A stretch of 64,000 nucleotides of DNA from the NCBI GenBank assembly GCA_033239005.1, contig BSQZ01000040.1, positions 710,099-774,098 on the forward strand. The letters are read 5' to 3'. The stretch comes from Lamellibrachia satsuma (Eukaryota > Annelida > Polychaeta > Sabellida > Siboglinidae). The notes beneath the pieces are model-generated. The model made no database searches. It was not told where the DNA came from and was given only the letters and a program-made list of their open reading frames with translations. Below are positions 59,571-64,000 of the stretch, in pieces; position 1 is the first letter of the stretch; the number at the start of each line of letters is the position of its first letter. The position numbers were made by a program, and so were the translations under genes.

Positions 59571-59818
59571 CTTTGACCCAATTCGGGAAATCAGACTCCC
59601 AAACGTAGAAAAACAACGTTTTCTGCTTCCGATTCGACGAAGAAAACGTCACTAAATATAAACAATCGTTAACAAATCAAAGACAATAAAAAAGAAAGTA
59701 ATAAATGTCCTAACAATTTCAAAACACGACTTCGCTACTAAAAATGCTGACGCAACTGACTACTGGAGCTGCGCACGCACATCTCATGGAGGCCCTGCTT
59801 CCGGTAGGTGACTGAATA

Positions 59819-62400
59819 TAATTGATTTATACATGGGGCCCTGCACAGTTGTTGAGCATGTTGGCTTCATAAATTTACATTCCAACACACAACTGCTTTA
59901 GGTTCCAAAACGGACGAAAGTAACTCACCTGTTGCCCGCCGTTTTCAGCCAAACTTCTATCAAGCTGTGGACGAAACATGAGACAATTTGATCAAATAGT
60001 GGTCTACGGTAGGCTAATGGTGCAGACGCATGTCCCAAATTATTTCGGCCTCGTGATTTTTGGCCAACATTATATTGGCTATACTGTGCATTCCTTAAAG
60101 CGGGTGAAACTTAATCTACAAGTAACGAGTAATTGGATGTCATGGTCATGTGTTATTACAATAAGTTGTTAACATTTGTGTGAATTCACTACTTTTTAGC
60201 GTTAAAACTGCTTCCTCAACTGATTTAGCCTATCGCAAATCCGCTTCATTGGTGTCCAAATATGTAGTATATGAAAACTTTAAGTAACACCCACAGTCGG
60301 TTTAATAAAGAAATGCACATTGTTGTTCAAATCATCGGAACTTTAGCGTTAGATCTGATGAGGATCAAAATAATGGATATCCAAAATGGCAAACTCTGTG
60401 AAGATCAATGCTGATCATGGGCGTGACCTCCATCTTCTCGCCGATCACATGACAAAGTTGCGAAATTTCACCACGGAATATAATCGCGATTTTCACTTCA
60501 AGTAAATGCTTGAACAAGCATTAACTAATTTAATAGTTTGTCTGATGATTTCACAAAAACCTACATATACAAGTTGCACAAACGAGCTAGCATGTTGTAG
60601 TGGATACTAGGTAGGTTTGGTTTTTCGAAAACTTAATTTGAAATGAGACTAGCAACAAAGTCGAATTGATTAAGCGCCTCTAACAGTCTTCGGGTTTTAT
60701 AATGGTATTGCGGCGTCATCTGAAGACCACCTTTTTGTCCTCTCTTATGCCCATTAGCTTTTCCACGTACTCTTCCAACTGTTGACAACATGATGTTGTA
60801 AACGGGTTTGAGACTGCCCAACCCTTTGGTTTGACGCACTGTTGATCAGGACCACTCAACTATATGATCCACGGTAGGGTTTAATGCTAAACGTGCAATC
60901 GTACTTACTTCGTACTTACTTCGTACTTACTTCGTACTTACTTCGTACTTACTTCGTACTTACTTCATACTTACTTCGTTTGCGACGACTTAAAGCTGCC
61001 ATTTCTCAATTTCCTCATGGATTCGCATTGACACACCTCAGAGTCCTTGAGGTACTGTGAAAAAGCGCTTGCCACTGTACTATATGCATAGTTCCTATTC
61101 TGCTTCAATACACCTGAGTACTAGAACTTATATTCGAAGAAGTCTACGATGTCACTGTTCTAATTGGCTCATATTTTCATCCAATAAGTAAACTTTGTGA
61201 CGTGAGCCCTTTATACATACGTGACACATACTAGGCGCTATAATAATGACATTTGGGAGGAGTTGGATATTTGAGTGACGTATTTCTACAACCAGCTGGG
61301 TCCCTCACACTGGCAGTGTAAACAAGCTGAGTCTTCATGTCCACAGAATTACTGACTGACATACTCTCATCACTGTCAAATCCCTAGATCGAATGTATAA
61401 GCTAGCCTGGTTAGTTTTATTGCATCTTCCGGTGCTATGTCGATGGTATTCAGAACAGCCTACATCGCACTCCAGGAGGCTGCTGACAGCCAGATTAGGT
61501 CTTGATTCTCGCCTTAATTGACTGCATTTCACATAATTCACAGTACTTGTTCTGTCGTCGGTCGTGCGCAGTCCAGATGGATCAGGTGTGAGTGTTACCC
61601 ACCCACTCCACAATGCGCTCAGTGTTCTTGGATGTTTTAACCTGTGATTTCATGCAGAATGCCAGCATGTGGAATTGTTAGACACATTTGTGTGGAGGGA
61701 ACCAATAACACATTTAATAATATTACTAGGTAATCTAATAACCATTACAGGAAGACCTATATACAAGTTTATAACGTAGATTTGAACGTTCATTCAAATG
61801 ACGAATTATTAGTATTGAATTTGAAAAATAGCTTTCTATAATAAAACAAATATTTTTTTATGTTTTAAACATTTTAAAGGGGCTTTAAAGCGTAGAGTTG
61901 TCATGTAGCCGTATGATTTGGCCAAGGCGCGTTCATGGGTATGCACAACTGAACCTTCGTTAGCAAAATATTTTAAAATGCGTTAGCAAAATAATGCTCG
62001 AATGGGCTCATATAAAAACACATTTCGCAAGAATAATTCTGATAACTGAGGTCTGAATTCGCATTTGTTGCCAAATGTGTATGTATGCACACTTCTGGGA
62101 GCTTAGTCATGTGGCCAGCCTGGTGCCGTCGCATTCAGACACCAGTTGTGTTTTTCACAAGTATGTGAAGCCGTGAACACCTACATCGTTATGCACACTG
62201 TGTATAAGATGTATAACTAAGTATAATCAAATCAATGTATTAACAGTAGCATGCACGATTGACACTTGCCTTGGGATTCACACATACTTTGATGTGTAAC
62301 TGACTGGCATTATGACATGACATGACAGATTAAACAGAGTTAACACGCGAATTACCTGGTTCATCAGAAAGACATTAAAACAGATGACATATTTTAGCAT
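59819..62400. other. TRPM intron; one 11-bp tandem repeat, otherwise unrecognised
   Basis: acttacttcgt repeats about seven times at 60901-60980. The rest shows no family. Confidence 0.5.
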
Positions 62401-62411
62401 ATATATCTGAA

Positions 62412-62528
62412 TTAAGGGGGTTTTGTCCGAAGGGGTTTATGTCCAGATGCATTTTTGTCAAGAGGGGGGTTTTGTCCGGAGGTGGTTTTGTCCGAGGGGG
62501 TTATGCCCGAGGGGGTTATGTCCGGTTA
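62412..62528. repeat. GGGGTTxTGTCCGA-type short tandem repeat
   Basis: Imperfect units such as aagggggttttgtccgaagg and gagggggttatgtccgg, about 16-18 bp, six to seven copies. Confidence 0.8.
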
Positions 62529-62939
62529 CACGGTAAGGGCTCCATAAATAAAAGTTTGTACCAGGCCCCGCACATTGTGTCCTTCGCATTCAAAGATGGG
62601 TGTGGTATAATTTGCGCCTAGTGGCTGCATCTGTCAAAAGGCTATCTTTTTGATGTGGATTATTACAAGTTTTAAGTATTTTACAGAGTTCTCTCTTTAC
62701 ACACAGTTTCATGAGTGTGCCAAGATCATATCGGACTGCGTGTATCGGCAAGTTTGTTGTTGTTGTGACTATATTCAGGTGTGTACCTGTTGTTGTGACT
62801 GTTGAAGTGCTGACGTTACATCCGCAGATGTCCATGGGAAGACGAGGTGACTGTGGAACACGGTTGTTCGGTCTCAGTCTTCGCCTCGTATAAATGTAGG
62901 TAGCGCGATGCCAGCCATACTTTCACGGCAATAACTCAA

Positions 62940-63575
62940 CGGGATATCTGGTCGGCGGCGGACGTAGAATCATTTCGGAGAAAGTCAATGGTATAGACGT
63001 GCTAGCGAACTCCGTGCTTAGAGAAGACATATGAAAGACCTCCACAGTAGACAGAAAAGAAGGCCCAAAACACTGCCCTGTGGAACTCCATGTAGCAGTT
63101 GGATGTTGCTGGAAAAATTACCGTCTACACTGACGCACTGTGTTCGATCGGTGAGATAAGACGCAAGCCAGCAAAGTGTTTCGCCTCACACGCCGATTCG
63201 GTCTAATTCTGCGAGAAGAAGGTCGTGGTCAATCATATCGAACGCAGCGCTGAGGTCAAGCAGTACCAGAACTACATGCTTATGAGCATCCAGTGAACAC
63301 AAAATATCTTTCTGAATACACACAATCGCTGTCTCAACGCTGTGTGGCGCCCGTTGAAAAGGATCTCCGATGCCATTGTGTTGCAGATGCAAACGCAGTT
63401 GGGCAGAAATGTGGCATTCAAATATAACTTGGATGCGTACGGAAGGTTCGAGATAGGTCGGTAGCTGGCGTAGTAGTCAGCGGGAAGACCGGAACGTTTC
63501 AGAAGAGGCGTGATGACAGCGTACTTTAGGCGTGCCGGAACATTGGAAGACTCGAAAGATATAAGATATATTATT
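62940..63575 (-). pseudogene. LINE reverse transcriptase fragment (CR1/L2/Rex-like)
   Basis: Minus strand, from 63575 down: VPARLKYAVITPLLKRSGL, then ADYYASYRPISNLP (RT motif 0/1), then HSVETAIVCIQKDILCSLDA and VLVLLDLSAAFDMIDHDLLL with the first catalytic Asp. LCWLASYLTDRTQCVSVDG and LLHGVPQGSVLG (motif B) follow. Frame changes occur near 63400 and 63190. The FADD motif should come next but the sequence ends there. Antisense to the TRPM gene. Confidence 0.8.
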
Positions 63576-63782
63576 GTACGTGTCTACCATAAACAAACCG
63601 CATGGCTGCCGAATTGTCCACATGGCAACGATATTGCCACGTTAAGGGCGAGAGAAGGAATTTCTTGTTTTGGAACATACTTGATAAAAACGGCCATGCT
63701 GGGAAAATGGGACCGAAGTCCTGATAGGTTTGAAGGTAGTCGTGAAAAATACTTTTATTTGTTCTAATGTATTTTGCTTCAG

Positions 63783-63870
63783 GTCGACTGTCGAACATCG
63801 CTGAAGTTAAAAAAGAGAGAAGACTAGAGTTACAACAGTTTGAGACGGGCAAAATGTATAAGTATTTGAG
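63783..63870 (+). CDS. TRPM: TRPM channel exon: C-terminal cytosolic helix, last visible
   Basis: Acceptor ttttgcttcag and donor GTAGGA at 63871. Phase 1 in, which fits 47568, and phase 2 out. The peptide CRLSNIAEVKKERRLELQQF, then ETGKMYKYLR, matches the TRPM pattern after the TRP helix (LxxxELKxxHxFEEQCxxEYFREK in TRPM6/7). The gap from the TRP-box exon is about 16 kb. More C-terminal exons must lie beyond the window. It is the weakest of the confident exons because of its length, but the phase match and the charged amphipathic pattern support it. Confidence 0.65.
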
Positions 63871-64000
63871 GTAGGAAATATTTCGCATTTTTCATATATG
63901 TAACTGTGATTTTATGTCAATTGGAAGTCTGTTGCTGCTAGAATATACTTTATTGGTTGCAGTTTGCTGTAATTGTGTTTTTGGGCATGATAACCAACTA

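Larger units (their letters stand above)
56129..59818 (-). mobile_element. DIRS-like tyrosine-recombinase retrotransposon with inverted termini, degraded
   Basis: The inverted ends cattcagtcac-type 56129-56167 and 59781-59818 (atctcatggaggccctgctt then ccggtaggtgactgaata) match as reverse complements over about 38 bp. Between them, on the minus strand, come Gag, RT, RNase H and the start of a tyrosine recombinase. Inverted rather than split-direct repeats place it in the DIRS group proper, distinct from the Ngaro-like element at 23-36 kb. Confidence 0.8.

Overview
This is eukaryotic, AT-rich, repeat-laden nuclear DNA from a metazoan, most likely a marine invertebrate. A lophotrochozoan such as a mollusc would fit, but that is inference only. 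There are no prokaryotic operons. The one clear host gene is a plus-strand TRPM-type cation channel. Its exons are scattered from about 2.9 kb to 63.9 kb, separated by introns stuffed with transposable elements. The exons I can place are 2944-3075, 4306-4405, 5039-5252, possibly 5482-5559, 12756-12845, 13127-13315, 13474-13698, 19426-19600, 20353-20458, 47414-47568 and 63783-63870. Every pair of adjacent confident exons is phase-compatible and together they read from the pre-S1 cytosolic region through S1-S6 and the TRP box into the C-terminal helix. The N-terminal and C-terminal ends lie outside the window.

Layout, left to right. 1-2.9 kb: intron with a LINE ORF1 remnant. 2.9-5.3 kb: three TRPM exons and two (TA)n tracts. 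5.3-12.7 kb: intron with a LINE RT scrap, a TIR-bounded element carrying a decayed multicopy invertebrate gene, and a 5'/3'-truncated Ty3/Gypsy gag-pol relic (minus). 12.7-13.7 kb: S1-S4 exons, including a GC-AG intron. 14-18.6 kb: three tandem copies of a 1.5-kb unit with a Tc1-like transposase fragment. 19.4-20.5 kb: S5-pore and S6 exons. 20.5-47.4 kb: a 27-kb intron.

The 27-kb intron contains the most interesting structure. A Ngaro/PAT-like tyrosine-recombinase retrotransposon (about 23.46-36.33 kb, minus strand) has split direct repeats, Gag, RT-RNase H, tyrosine recombinase and an extra SGNH-hydrolase ORF, plus a 54-bp satellite. A young LTR retroelement (28242-32648, identical 740-bp LTRs, gag and env-like ORFs but no recognisable pol) is inserted in its Gag gene with a 4-bp target duplication. 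The same intron also holds a LINE ORF2 (37.7-39 kb), a 3.7-kb DNA-transposon-like element with ACGTTG-rich subterminal arrays (40.9-44.7 kb), a deleted hAT transposase (45 kb) and a 46-bp minisatellite that runs almost to the TRP-box exon.

47.6-63.8 kb is another large intron. It holds decayed EGF exons, a 0.5-kb polypyrimidine tract, a Crypton-like zinc-finger/tyrosine-recombinase pseudogene, a DIRS-like retrotransposon with inverted termini, and a LINE RT remnant. The host gene makes one channel subunit. The mobile elements do not cooperate with it; they are intronic passengers, many on the antisense strand.
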